Source of the DNA: Ectothiorhodospiraceae bacterium BW-2
GTDB taxonomy: Bacteria > Pseudomonadota > Gammaproteobacteria > Thiohalomonadales > Thiohalomonadaceae
Assembly (NCBI GenBank): GCA_008375315.1
Contig: CP032507.1
Location: forward strand, 2,097,001 to 2,161,000
DNA: 64,000 nt
Direction: 5' to 3'
The notes under the pieces were generated by a model, which ran no database searches, was not told the DNA's origin, and saw nothing but the letters and a program-made list of their open reading frames with translations. The stretch's first letter is position 1. Each line of letters opens with the position of its first letter. Made by a program: the position numbers and the translations under genes. Shown piece after piece: positions 37,457-46,925 of this stretch.

Positions 37457-39460
37457 ATGTTTGAAAACTGGCATCAGGTCACCATCGCTACCGTTCTCGC
37501 GCCGCTTATCGGTGCTATTATCGCTGGGCTGTTTGGGGCAAAAATTGGCCGTAAGGGGGCGCATCGAGTCACTATTATCGGTGTCGCTATCGCCACGCTG
37601 CTCTCGCTTGCACTGTTTGTCCATATTGTCTTTGAGGGTGGGGCGGTGATAAATCAGACCGTCTATCTCTGGATGATCGCCGATGGGATCTCGTTTGAGA
37701 TCGGCTTTTTGATTGATGAGTTGACGGTGATGATGATGGTGGTGGTCACCTTCGTCTCGCTGATGGTGCATATCTATACCATCGGCTATATGGCCGATGA
37801 TGAGCATAACTGGCCTGCGGAGAGCCGGGCCGGTAAACATAGCTATCAGCGCTTCTTTAGCTATATTTCGCTCTTCACCTTCTCAATGTTGATGCTGGTG
37901 ATGGCCAACAATTTTATGCAGCTCTTCTTTGGCTGGGAGGCGGTCGGGCTGGTCTCCTATCTGCTGATCGGTTTCTGGTCAACCCGAGAGTCGGCGGTCT
38001 ATGCCAATTTAAAGGCCTTTTTGGTCAATCGGGTGGGCGATTTTGGCTTTATTCTCGGTATTGCGGCGGTCTTAATGTACTTTAATTCGCTCGACTATAT
38101 GACCGTCTTCGGTAGTGTCGATCAATTTAAAGAGGTGACTATCTCTATCTGGCCCGGAACCGAGTGGTCTTTAATGACTGTGATTGCGATTCTGCTCTTT
38201 ATCGGTGCGATGGGAAAGTCGGCGCAAGTGCCGCTACATATCTGGCTGCCCGACTCAATGGAGGGTCCGACACCTATCTCGGCGCTTATTCATGCCGCTA
38301 CCATGGTGACCGCCGGTATCTTTATGGTAGCGCGGATGTCGCCTATCTATGAGCTCTCTGAAACGGCGCTGTCGTTTGTGTTAATCATCGGCGCGGTGAC
38401 GGCGCTATTGATGGGCTTTTTGGGGCTGGTGCAGCACGATATTAAGCGCGTGGTGGCCTATTCGACCCTGTCGCAGCTCGGTTATATGACGGTGGCGCTC
38501 GGTGCCTCAGCCTACTCAGCGGCGCTGTTTCATCTGATGACTCACGCCTTTTTTAAAGCGCTTCTCTTCTTAGCCGCCGGGTCAGTCATTATTGCCATGC
38601 ACCACCAGCAGGATATGCGCCAAATGGGCGGTCTGCGTCGATATATGCCGATTACCTGGATCACCTCGCTCATAGGCTCGTTAGCCCTTATTGGTGCCCC
38701 CGGTTTTGCTGGTTTCTTCTCTAAGGACACCATTATTGAGGCGGTAGGTTATAGCCAAATAACGGGGTCTGGTTTCGCCTATGCGGCGCTTCTTATCGGG
38801 GTGTTTGTTACCGCCCTCTATAGCTTTAGAATGTATTTTCTGGTCTTTCATGGTCAGGAGCGGATGGATGAGCATACCCGTCACCATCTACACGAAACGC
38901 CATGGGTGGTGACGCTGCCGTTGGTGCTGTTGGCGATCCCCTCGGTGGTGATAGGCTATCTCTATGTCGATGAGATGGCCTTTGGGAGCTTCTTTGGTAG
39001 TGCGATTACGGTGCTGCCGCACCATAGTGCCCTGGCTGAGTTGGAGCAGCAGTTTCATGGGCCGTTGGCGATGATAGAGCACGGCCTTGTGACCGCCCCC
39101 TTCTGGTTAGCGTTAGCTGGGGTGGTGACTGCGTGGCTGCTCTATATGAAATTTACCTCAATGCCGGCGCTTATCGCCGAGAGGCTGGCACCGCTACACC
39201 GCCTGCTGCTCAATAAATACTATTTTGATGAGCTGTTCGCCGGTCTCTTTGGTGGCGGGAGCCGTGCACTAGGGGGGGGCTTGTGGCGTGTCGGTGATCG
39301 GGTGCTAATTGATGGGTTGATGGTTAATGGCAGTGCATGGTCGGTCGGTTGGATAGCCTCTATTGTCCGTCATATTCAGTCGGGTATGCTGTTTCACTAC
39401 GCCTTTACCATGATTTTGGGGCTGTTGGGGCTCTTCATCTGGTCTGTTCTGGTCTGGTAA
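37457..39460 (+). CDS. nuoL: NADH-quinone oxidoreductase subunit L
   Basis: 667 residues, Mrp-antiporter-like proton channel with about sixteen helices and the long lateral helix expected near the C-terminus. GWEAVGLVSYLLIGFW, GKSAQVPLHIWLPDSMEGPTPISALIHAATMV, HDIKRVVAYSTLSQLGYM and THAFFKALLFLAAGSVI are clear. The family motif lysine and histidine residues of the channel are present. Confidence 0.96.
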   Translation: MFENWHQVTIATVLAPLIGAIIAGLFGAKIGRKGAHRVTIIGVAIATLLSLALFVHIVFEGGAVINQTVYLWMIADGISFEIGFLIDELTVMMMVVVTFVSLMVHIYTIGYMADDEHNWPAESRAGKHSYQRFFSYISLFTFSMLMLVMANNFMQLFFGWEAVGLVSYLLIGFWSTRESAVYANLKAFLVNRVGDFGFILGIAAVLMYFNSLDYMTVFGSVDQFKEVTISIWPGTEWSLMTVIAILLFIGAMGKSAQVPLHIWLPDSMEGPTPISALIHAATMVTAGIFMVARMSPIYELSETALSFVLIIGAVTALLMGFLGLVQHDIKRVVAYSTLSQLGYMTVALGASAYSAALFHLMTHAFFKALLFLAAGSVIIAMHHQQDMRQMGGLRRYMPITWITSLIGSLALIGAPGFAGFFSKDTIIEAVGYSQITGSGFAYAALLIGVFVTALYSFRMYFLVFHGQERMDEHTRHHLHETPWVVTLPLVLLAIPSVVIGYLYVDEMAFGSFFGSAITVLPHHSALAELEQQFHGPLAMIEHGLVTAPFWLALAGVVTAWLLYMKFTSMPALIAERLAPLHRLLLNKYYFDELFAGLFGGGSRALGGGLWRVGDRVLIDGLMVNGSAWSVGWIASIVRHIQSGMLFHYAFTMILGLLGLFIWSVLVW

Positions 39461-39500
39461 CGGTCGTTGCTGGTTATGACAACAACACAGGGAATGAGGA

Positions 39501-41018
39501 ATGGTTGCTGATCTTCCGCTATTAAGTCTGGTTATCTGGATGCCGATCGTCGGCGGCCTGCTGGTGCTCTATTTGGGCAGTGGCGGTAATGCCTTTCATG
39601 CAAAGGTGGTGGCGTTACTTGTCGCTATCGCTACCTTTTTAATCTCGCTGCCGTTGTGGGGCGGGTTCGATACGACCACTGCGGCGCTACAGTTTCAGGA
39701 GCAGGCGCTCTGGATTGAGCAGTTTAAGGTCAACTACCATTTAGGCGTCGATGGCTTTTCGATGCCGTTGATTCTGTTAACCACCTTTATGACGGTGATT
39801 GTCATCCTCTCGGCTTGGGAGGTGATTAAGGATAGACCGGCGCAATATATGGCCGCGTTTTTGATTATGGAGGGGTTGATGAACGGCGTCTTCGCCTCCC
39901 TCGATGCGATGCTCTTCTATGTCTTTTGGGAGGCGATGCTGATTCCGATGTTTATTATCATCGGGATATGGGGTGGCGATAATCGGGTCTATGCGACGAT
40001 TAAGTTCTTTCTCTACACCTTTCTCGGCTCAGTCTTTATGCTGGTGGCGTTAATCTATCTTCGCTTTGAGACCGGTAGCTTTTCGATTCTCGACTACCAC
40101 GCGGCGGCTATTCCGCTAGAGGCGCAGATAGCTATCTTCCTAGCCTTTCTAATCGCCTTTGCGGTTAAAGTACCGATGTGGCCGGTACACACATGGCTAC
40201 CCGATGCCCATGTGCAGGCCCCGACGGGGGGGTCGGTGATTCTGGCGGCTATTATGTTAAAACTCGGTACCTATGGTTTTGTCCGCTTCTCTCTGCCAAT
40301 TACTCCTGACGCCTCTCACGCCCTCGATGGCTTGATGGTCGCGCTGTCACTGATTGCGATCACCTATATCGGCTTTGTGGCGCTGGTGCAGCAGGATATG
40401 AAGAAGTTAATCGCCTACTCCTCCATTTCGCACATGGGGTTTGTGACCCTCGGCTTCTTCATTCCGTTTATGATCTATGAGGCGACCGGCTCGTTTCATG
40501 GGGCGGCGATGGGTATTGAGGGCGGTTTAGTGCAGATGATTGCCCACGGTTTTGTCTCTGGGGCGATGTTTCTCTGTGTCGGGGTGATGTATGACCGAGT
40601 TCACAGCCGTGATATCGATAGCTACGGCGGTGTGGTTCATGTGATGCCCCTGTTTACCGGTTTTATGGTGCTATTTGCGATGGCAAACGCCGGCCTGCCT
40701 GGGACGGCCGGTTTTGTCGGCGAGTTTATGGTGATTTTAAGCGCCTTTAAAGCTAACTTTTGGGTAGCCTTTATTGCTGCTACTACGCTGATTCTTGGTG
40801 CAGCCTACACCTTGTGGATGGTCAAGCGGGTACTGTTTGGTAAGGTAGTCCATGATCACGTCGCGACGATGGAGGATCTCTCAAGGCGGGAGTTTCTGAT
40901 AATGGCGATACTAGCGCTAATGGTGCTGCTGTTGGGCCTTTGGCCCGCGCCTCTGCTGGAGGTGATGACGCCAAGTGTCGATAACCTAATCCAACACCTT
41001 GCGACACCTAAAATTTAA
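39501..41018 (+). CDS. nuoM: NADH-quinone oxidoreductase subunit M
   Basis: 505 residues, Mrp-type antiporter-like channel subunit. FYVFWEAMLIPMFIIIGIWGG, KVPMWPVHTWLPDAHVQAPTGGSVILA, QQDMKKLIAYSSISHMGFV and GLPGTAGFVGEFM-type block are the signatures. Starts 40 bases after nuoL, with AGGAATG-like SD. Confidence 0.96.
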   Translation: MVADLPLLSLVIWMPIVGGLLVLYLGSGGNAFHAKVVALLVAIATFLISLPLWGGFDTTTAALQFQEQALWIEQFKVNYHLGVDGFSMPLILLTTFMTVIVILSAWEVIKDRPAQYMAAFLIMEGLMNGVFASLDAMLFYVFWEAMLIPMFIIIGIWGGDNRVYATIKFFLYTFLGSVFMLVALIYLRFETGSFSILDYHAAAIPLEAQIAIFLAFLIAFAVKVPMWPVHTWLPDAHVQAPTGGSVILAAIMLKLGTYGFVRFSLPITPDASHALDGLMVALSLIAITYIGFVALVQQDMKKLIAYSSISHMGFVTLGFFIPFMIYEATGSFHGAAMGIEGGLVQMIAHGFVSGAMFLCVGVMYDRVHSRDIDSYGGVVHVMPLFTGFMVLFAMANAGLPGTAGFVGEFMVILSAFKANFWVAFIAATTLILGAAYTLWMVKRVLFGKVVHDHVATMEDLSRREFLIMAILALMVLLLGLWPAPLLEVMTPSVDNLIQHLATPKI

Positions 41019-41035
41019 TAGAGGGAACGACATTG

Positions 41036-42484
41036 ATGAGCTTTAGCCTGCCTCAGTTTGCCGCAGCGTTGCCGGAGATATTTGTACTGGGAATGATCTG
41101 CCTCATTCTGCTGCTAGATCTCTTTTTGAGTGATGAGCAGCGAATTGTCACCTATCTATTGTCGCAGTTGACCGCTGTCGGCGTAGCGCTATTATCGTTC
41201 GGTTATCTCGGCAGTGAGACGGTGGTGACCTTCTCCGGCCTATTTATTATGGACGATATGGCGGCGCTACTTAAGGGGAGTGTCGGGCTGATGATGGTGG
41301 CTATCTTTGTCTATTCGCGCCACTATCTGTTGCAACGAGAGCTCTTTAGCGGTGAGTTTTTTACCCTCTCTCTGGCGGCGATGCTAGGGATGATGGTGAT
41401 GATTTCGGCGCATAGTCTGTTAACTATCTATCTAGGGCTGGAGTTGATGTCGCTGTCGCTCTATGCGCTGGTGGCCCTGCAGCGCGATTCGATGCAGGCC
41501 TCCGAGGCGGCGATGAAATATTTTGTCCTCGGTGCGATGGCTTCGGCGATGCTGCTCTACGGCATGTCGATGCTCTATGGTATGAGCGGTACCCTTAATC
41601 TTAACGATATGAGCGCAGTGTTAAGCGCGATTGAGGGGGAGGGGGAGCTGTCGGTATTGATCTTTGGCTTGGTTTTTGTGTTGGTCGGGGTGGCCTTTAA
41701 ACTCGGTGCGGTGCCGTTTCATATGTGGGTGCCCGATGTCTATCACGGTGCGCCGACGGCGGTGACGATGCTCATTAGCACCGCCCCGAAAGTGGCCGCT
41801 TTGGCGATGTTAATGCGGCTGGTGGTGGAGGGGATGGGGCCGCTACAGCCGCAGTGGATCGATATTTTGACCCTTTTGGCGCTGCTGTCGATTATTGTTG
41901 CTAATGTGATTGCGATAGCGCAGACCCATTTGAAGCGAATGTTGGCCTACTCTGGTATCTCCCATATCGGTTTTCTGCTGCTAGGGGTGATCGCCGGCAC
42001 GGCAGAGGGGTATGGGGCGGCGATCTACTATGTCATCGTCTATGCGATCATGGGAATGGCCGGTTTCGGTCTGGTGATTCTGCTCAGTCGGCGCGGTTTT
42101 GAGGCGCAAAATATTAGCGATTTAGCCGGTCTGCACCGTCACCACCCTTGGTTTGGCTTGATGGCGCTGCTGATTATGTTCTCCATGGCCGGTATGCCAC
42201 CGCTGCTCGGTTTTTGGGCTAAACTGGCGGTACTACAGGCGGTGGTTGAGGTCGGTTTAATCCATTTAGCCATTATTGCGGTCATCTTTTCGGTCATCGG
42301 GGCGTTCTACTATCTGCGCGTCGTGAAGGTGATCTACTTTGATGAGCCGGCAGAGGGGGCACCTAAGTTGTCACCTCCGGAGGATTTGCGGCTAATCTTC
42401 ACTCTCAATGCGTTGGCTATTCTGGTCTTAGGGTTGATGCCCGATGGCTTGTTAGAGCTCTGTTTGGCTCTGTTTGTGGTTTAA
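41036..42484 (+). CDS. nuoN: NADH-quinone oxidoreductase subunit N
   Basis: 482 residues from ATG 41036, with AGAGGGA about 9 bases upstream; a TTG one codon earlier is also in frame. Features include YLGLELMSLSLYALVAL, SEAAMKYFVLGAMASAMLLYG, KLGAVPFHMWVPDVYHGAPT and LAYSGISHIGFLL. Last gene of the nuo operon. The heme-handling gene ccmC starts only 19 bases after its stop. Confidence 0.95.
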   Translation: MSFSLPQFAAALPEIFVLGMICLILLLDLFLSDEQRIVTYLLSQLTAVGVALLSFGYLGSETVVTFSGLFIMDDMAALLKGSVGLMMVAIFVYSRHYLLQRELFSGEFFTLSLAAMLGMMVMISAHSLLTIYLGLELMSLSLYALVALQRDSMQASEAAMKYFVLGAMASAMLLYGMSMLYGMSGTLNLNDMSAVLSAIEGEGELSVLIFGLVFVLVGVAFKLGAVPFHMWVPDVYHGAPTAVTMLISTAPKVAALAMLMRLVVEGMGPLQPQWIDILTLLALLSIIVANVIAIAQTHLKRMLAYSGISHIGFLLLGVIAGTAEGYGAAIYYVIVYAIMGMAGFGLVILLSRRGFEAQNISDLAGLHRHHPWFGLMALLIMFSMAGMPPLLGFWAKLAVLQAVVEVGLIHLAIIAVIFSVIGAFYYLRVVKVIYFDEPAEGAPKLSPPEDLRLIFTLNALAILVLGLMPDGLLELCLALFVV

Positions 42485-42503
42485 GGTTGGCTATCGATTT
42501 TGC

Positions 42504-43244
42504 ATGAAAAAAAAGCTGATTAACTGGTTTCACTTCTCCTCTCCGGCGACCTTCTACCCGTTGGCGGGGCGGTTAATTCCTTGGTTCGCGCTGGTGACGG
42601 TGGTGTTGATGGCTATCGGGCTCTATATGAGCTTCTTTGTGGCACCGACCGACTATAAGCAGGGGGAGGGGTATCGGATTATCTTTATCCATGTTCCGGC
42701 GGCGTGGATGTCGATGTTTATCTATGTGATTATGGCCGGCTGGGCCGCCGTTGGGTTGGTGTTTAATACTCGTTTGTCCTCTATGATGGCGAGTGCGCTA
42801 GCACCGACCGGAGCGGCGATGGCCTTTTTGGCGCTCTGGACTGGTGCCTTTTGGGGTAAGCCGATGTGGGGCACTTGGTGGGTGTGGGATGCGCGGTTGA
42901 CCTCGGAGCTAATTCTGCTGTTTCTCTATTTGGGTTTTATGGCGTTACAGGCTGCGATTGATGATCCGCGTCGTGCTGATCGAGCCGGTGCGGTATTGGC
43001 GATTGTGGGCGTGGTCAATATTCCGATTATCTACTTCTCGGTTAAGTGGTGGAATACGCTCCATCAGGGGGCGACGCTGACGATGCAGGGGAGTTCGATG
43101 AACCCGACGATGCTAAATACACTACTCATCATGACATTCGCCTTTTGGGGCTACTGCATTGTCATGGCGTTAATGCGGGTGCGAACTCTGATTTTGCAGC
43201 GAGAGCGCCACACTAGTTGGGTTAAAGAGTTAACCGGAGGGTAG
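42504..43244 (+). CDS. ccmC: Heme exporter/heme-handling protein CcmC
   Basis: 246 residues from ATG 42504 (MKKKLINWFHFSSPATFYPL), which is the usual N-terminus; the in-frame ATG at 42474 lies inside nuoN. Six helices and the tryptophan-rich WWD-type motif WGTWWVWDARLTSELILLFLYLG are present, with conserved histidines in IFIHVPAAWMS and LHQGATLTM. CcmC loads heme on CcmE in system I cytochrome c maturation. ccmA and ccmB, which normally precede it, are absent, and nuoN takes their place. Confidence 0.95.
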   Translation: MKKKLINWFHFSSPATFYPLAGRLIPWFALVTVVLMAIGLYMSFFVAPTDYKQGEGYRIIFIHVPAAWMSMFIYVIMAGWAAVGLVFNTRLSSMMASALAPTGAAMAFLALWTGAFWGKPMWGTWWVWDARLTSELILLFLYLGFMALQAAIDDPRRADRAGAVLAIVGVVNIPIIYFSVKWWNTLHQGATLTMQGSSMNPTMLNTLLIMTFAFWGYCIVMALMRVRTLILQRERHTSWVKELTGG

Positions 43245-43248
43245 TCGA

Positions 43249-43449
43249 TTGGACGGGGTGAGAGAGTTTTTCTATATGGGGGGGTACTGGCTCTATGTTT
43301 GGGGCTCATTTGTGGTTACCGCTCTGTTTATGGTGGCTGAACCGGTGATTCTCTATCGGCGTCAGCGACACATTGAAGGGGCTCTGCGCCGCCAACAGCG
43401 GCAAGAGAAGGCGTTGGTTGATGGAGGATTAGATGAAAGCACGACATAA
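43249..43449 (+). CDS. ccmD: Heme exporter protein CcmD
   Basis: 66 residues with a single transmembrane helix (YWLYVWGSFVVTALFMVAEPVILY) followed by a basic tail (RRQRHIEGALRRQQRQEK), the typical layout. The start is TTG 43249, decided by GGAGG at 43235-43239; the next candidate is GTG 43258. It stabilises the CcmC-CcmE complex. Overlaps ccmE by 17 bases. Confidence 0.9.
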   Translation: MDGVREFFYMGGYWLYVWGSFVVTALFMVAEPVILYRRQRHIEGALRRQQRQEKALVDGGLDESTT

Positions 43450-43918
43450 ACGATTATCGATACTGGTCGCGGGGGTGGCCGTTCTCTCTTTAGCGACGCT
43501 ATTTATCTTTAAGGCGTTAGATAACAACCTCTCCTACTTCTTCTCCCCTACCGAGGTGACGCAGGGGGTAGCACCGGTTGAGCATATTTTTCGCTTAGGG
43601 GGATTGGTCGAGGTCGGTAGTGTGCAGCGGGGGAGTGATGATCTCATGGTCACCTTCGTCGTCTCCGATGGGCCGCACCAGGTGAAGGTGAACTACAGCG
43701 GTATTTTGCCCGATCTCTTTAGCGAAGGGCAGGGGGTGATTGCCCAAGGGAGGCTAAATGATCAAGGTATTTTTGTTGCTCAGGAGGTGCTGGCTAAACA
43801 CGATGAGACCTATATGCCGCCAGAGGTGGCAGAGGCGCTAGAGAAGGGGCATCAGGCCGGAGAGGCGCAAAACTATCAAAACTATCAAAACCATAACGCG
43901 GCAGGTCAGAGTATATGA
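43433..43918 (+). CDS. ccmE: Cytochrome c maturation heme chaperone CcmE
   Basis: 161 residues. An N-terminal membrane anchor (LSILVAGVAVLSLATLFIF) is followed by the OB-fold domain (FSPTEV, FRLGGLVEVGSV) and the heme-binding HxxxY motif H123-DET-Y127, where heme attaches covalently to the histidine. GGAGG precedes the ATG. The C-terminus ends in a short NYQ repeat. Overlaps ccmF by 4 bases (ATGA). Confidence 0.95.
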   Translation: MKARHKRLSILVAGVAVLSLATLFIFKALDNNLSYFFSPTEVTQGVAPVEHIFRLGGLVEVGSVQRGSDDLMVTFVVSDGPHQVKVNYSGILPDLFSEGQGVIAQGRLNDQGIFVAQEVLAKHDETYMPPEVAEALEKGHQAGEAQNYQNYQNHNAAGQSI

Positions 43919-45915
43919 TTCCAGAACTTGGTCACTTTGCGCTTATTCTGTCGCTAGCGTTTGCCATTATGCTGGGGACACTGCCGTTGATTGGTGCTCA
44001 GCGAGGGGTAGCGGCTTGGATAGCGCTGGCACGGCCTTTGGCGTGGGGAGTGTTTGTCTGTATGGCGCTCTCCTATCTGGCACTCACCTGGTCGTTTATA
44101 GTGCACGACTTTTCGGTCGCTTATGTGGCGCAGAACTCCAATACTAAACTGCCGTTTATCTACCTTATCTCAGGGGTATGGGGGGCACATGAGGGGTCGC
44201 TGCTGCTGTGGGCGCTGATTTTGGGTCTCTGTGGTGCTGCGGTGGCAAGCTTTAGCCGCAGCGTGCCGGACGCGATGGTGGCGCGAGTGTTGGCCGTTAT
44301 GGGGCTGGTGAGTGTCGGTTTTCTGCTCTTTATGCTCTTAACTTCTAACCCGTTTGAGCGGCTATTCAATCCGCCGGCCGATGGGCGTGATCTCAATCCG
44401 CTGCTGCAAGATCTTGGGCTCATTATCCATCCGCCGCTACTCTATATCGGCTATGTCGGCTTTGTGGTGCCGTTTGCCTTTGCTATCGCCGCGATGCTTG
44501 GGGGGCGGCTCGATGCCGCTTGGGCTCGCTGGTCGCGGCCGTGGACTAATATCGCATGGCTCTTTTTGACCCTCGGTATTGCGCTCGGGAGTTGGTGGGC
44601 CTACTACGAGCTAGGGTGGGGCGGCTGGTGGTTTTGGGATCCGGTCGAAAACGCCTCGTTTATGCCGTGGCTGGTCGGAACGGCGCTGATGCATTCGCTA
44701 GCGGTGACTGAAAAACGGGGGGGCTTTAAGGCGTGGACGGTACTTTTGGCCATCTTTACCTTCTCGTTAAGTCTATTGGGTACCTTTTTAGTCCGTTCGG
44801 GGGTTTTGACCTCCGTTCACGCCTTTGCAACCGATCCGGAGCGGGGGCTGTTTATCCTAATCTTTTTGGTGGTCGTGGTGGGGAGCTCACTGCTGCTCTA
44901 TGCGGTTCGTGCGGCTGATATTCGTTCTCGGGTGCGGTTTGAGCTAATCTCGCGGGAAACTGGCCTGCTACTGAATAATGTCATTTTAGTCGTTGCCGCC
45001 GTGAGTGTGCTGCTCGGAACACTCTATCCGCTTATTATTGATGCGTTGGGCTATGGCAAGATTTCGGTCGGGCCGCCCTACTTTAATACAGTGTTTATCC
45101 CTCTAACCGCGCCTTTAGTGGTGTTAGTCGGTATCGGTATTTTGGTGCGCTGGAAACGGGATAGTGTGGCTAATCTACTGCCTCGTCTCTGGCCGGCTGC
45201 TGTGGCTGCGATAGCCGCAGGACTGGTGTTACTGCTGCTCTTTGCCGACTCTTTTAGTCTGTTGGCATGGTTTGGGGTGACGCTAGCGGTGTGGGTGGTG
45301 CTAATGACTCTGCAGGGGGTACGGGAGCAGCGCTCTAACCGTCGTTGGCGAGATATCAGCCGTGGCTACTGGGGGATGGTGCTAGGCCACATCGGTCTGG
45401 CGGTGTTTGTGATTGGCGTGACGCTGACCTCTATCTACAGTACCGAAAAGGATGTCAGATTAGCCCCGGGAGAGAGCTATCTTATGGGGGGTTATACCTT
45501 TGTGTTTCAAGGGGTTAAAGAGCTTACTGGGCCAAACTATACCGCTTGGCGGGGGGAGGTGGATGTCTTCTATGGCGATGAGAAGGTGACTCACCTTAGC
45601 CCTGAAAAGCGGACTTATTGGGTTCAGACGATGCCGATGACCGAGGCGGGAATCGATCCTGGACTGTTTCGCGATCTCTTTGTCGCCATCGGCGAGCCGT
45701 TAGGAGAGAGTGGGGCGTGGAGTGTGCGCCTCTACCATAAACCGTTTGTGCGCTGGCTCTGGTTTGGGGCGTTAATAATGGCGTTGGGGGGCGGCTTAGC
45801 GGCTTTTGATAAGCGCTATCTGCGTATGGCCAAACTGGCTCGTGGCACGGTTAATAGTGAAAAGAGCGAGCCACATTCGCGCCCCATCGCGACACCACAA
45901 GAGTCGTTGGGATGA
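43915..45915 (+). CDS. ccmF: Cytochrome c heme lyase subunit CcmF
   Basis: 666 residues with about fifteen transmembrane helices. The WWD motif WAYYELGWGGWWFWDPVENASFMPW and conserved GVWGAHEGSLLLW, HPPLLYIGYVGF and TLGTFLVRSGVLTSVHAF are present. It is the core of the heme ligation complex that transfers heme from CcmE to apocytochrome c. Overlaps ccmG by 4 bases. Confidence 0.96.
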   Translation: MIPELGHFALILSLAFAIMLGTLPLIGAQRGVAAWIALARPLAWGVFVCMALSYLALTWSFIVHDFSVAYVAQNSNTKLPFIYLISGVWGAHEGSLLLWALILGLCGAAVASFSRSVPDAMVARVLAVMGLVSVGFLLFMLLTSNPFERLFNPPADGRDLNPLLQDLGLIIHPPLLYIGYVGFVVPFAFAIAAMLGGRLDAAWARWSRPWTNIAWLFLTLGIALGSWWAYYELGWGGWWFWDPVENASFMPWLVGTALMHSLAVTEKRGGFKAWTVLLAIFTFSLSLLGTFLVRSGVLTSVHAFATDPERGLFILIFLVVVVGSSLLLYAVRAADIRSRVRFELISRETGLLLNNVILVVAAVSVLLGTLYPLIIDALGYGKISVGPPYFNTVFIPLTAPLVVLVGIGILVRWKRDSVANLLPRLWPAAVAAIAAGLVLLLLFADSFSLLAWFGVTLAVWVVLMTLQGVREQRSNRRWRDISRGYWGMVLGHIGLAVFVIGVTLTSIYSTEKDVRLAPGESYLMGGYTFVFQGVKELTGPNYTAWRGEVDVFYGDEKVTHLSPEKRTYWVQTMPMTEAGIDPGLFRDLFVAIGEPLGESGAWSVRLYHKPFVRWLWFGALIMALGGGLAAFDKRYLRMAKLARGTVNSEKSEPHSRPIATPQESLG

Positions 45916-46442
45916 ACCGCTATCTGTTACCGCTAGTTATCTTTATCGCCCTGTCACTACTGTTAGCGATCGGGTTGAAGCTCAATCCGCGTGAGGTACC
46001 TTCGCCCTTTATCGGTAAGGTGGCACCGGCGTTTACCTTGCCGCAGCTACATCAGGCAGAGAAGTCGTTCGATCCGGTACAGATGCAGGGGCAGATCTGG
46101 TTGCTCAATGTCTGGGCTTCGTGGTGTGTCTCCTGTCGGGCTGAACATAAGGTGATCACCTACATGGCTGAGGTGGAGGGGGTGACGATTATCGGTTTGA
46201 ACTATAAAGATGAGCGGGGCGATGCGATTCGCTGGTTAGGGCAGTTTGGTAACCCCTATCTCTTAAGCGCCCACGATCTGGCGGGCGAGGTTGGTATCGA
46301 TTGGGGGGTCTATGGGGTGCCGGAGACCTTTGTTATCGATAGAGAGGGGGTGGTTCGCCATAAACATATCGGGCCGGTGACGATGGAGTCGTACCGTAGC
46401 CAAATTAAACCGCTGCTTGAGCAGCTACAACAGGAGAGTTAA
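45912..46442 (+). CDS. ccmG: Thiol:disulfide interchange protein CcmG/DsbE
   Basis: 176 residues, one N-terminal membrane anchor and a thioredoxin fold. The redox motif is C72-V-S-C75 in VWASWCVSCRAEH, and the cis-proline loop is YGVPETFVID. It keeps apocytochrome or CcmH cysteines reduced for heme attachment. Directly abuts ccmH. Confidence 0.94.
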   Translation: MNRYLLPLVIFIALSLLLAIGLKLNPREVPSPFIGKVAPAFTLPQLHQAEKSFDPVQMQGQIWLLNVWASWCVSCRAEHKVITYMAEVEGVTIIGLNYKDERGDAIRWLGQFGNPYLLSAHDLAGEVGIDWGVYGVPETFVIDREGVVRHKHIGPVTMESYRSQIKPLLEQLQQES

Positions 46443-46925
46443 GTGCGCTGGATTGTTCTGCTACTGTCGGGGCTGCTGCTCTGCTCTCCTCTTAGGGCTA
46501 AAGTCGATATCTACCACTTTGACCAGCCAGAGCAGGAGGCGCTCTATAAAGAGCTAATCGCGGAGCTGCGCTGTTTGGTGTGTCAAAATCAGAATCTAGC
46601 CGATTCGAATGCCGAACTAGCACAAGATTTGCGCCGTAAAACTTATGAGATGGTGGTTGCAGGTAGCCGTCGCGAGGCGATTATCGATTATATGGTAGAG
46701 CGCTATGGCGATTTTGTCCTCTATAATCCGCCCATGGGGGGTAAGACGCTAATGCTCTGGATTGGGCCATTTATGATTCTGCTACTGGCGCTATTTGTGG
46801 TTGGGCGTCTAATTCAGCAGCAGCGTCGTAGGGTGAGTCTATCCGATGAGGAGGCACCCGATCCGGTGGCGTTGCAACGGGCAGAGGCGCTGCTTCGTGA
46901 TGGCTCAAAGGAGGGGGGCTTATGA
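46443..46925 (+). CDS. ccmH: Cytochrome c-type biogenesis protein CcmH
   Basis: 160 residues from a GTG start. Signal peptide (IVLLLSGLLLCSPLRA), the redox pair C44 and C47 in LRCLVCQNQNLADSNAELA, YGDFVLYNPP and a C-terminal transmembrane helix (LMLWIGPFMILLLALFVVG) match the family. It presents reduced apocytochrome to CcmF. Overlaps ccmI by 4 bases. Confidence 0.95.
   Translation: MRWIVLLLSGLLLCSPLRAKVDIYHFDQPEQEALYKELIAELRCLVCQNQNLADSNAELAQDLRRKTYEMVVAGSRREAIIDYMVERYGDFVLYNPPMGGKTLMLWIGPFMILLLALFVVGRLIQQQRRRVSLSDEEAPDPVALQRAEALLRDGSKEGGL

Noticed and set aside
37259-37840. A 193-codon histidine-rich open frame on the minus strand opposite nuoK/nuoL
   Set aside because: It lies wholly antisense to well-supported nuo genes, has low-complexity composition (HHQRDEGDHHHHHH) typical of the complement of hydrophobic membrane codons, and has no family features.
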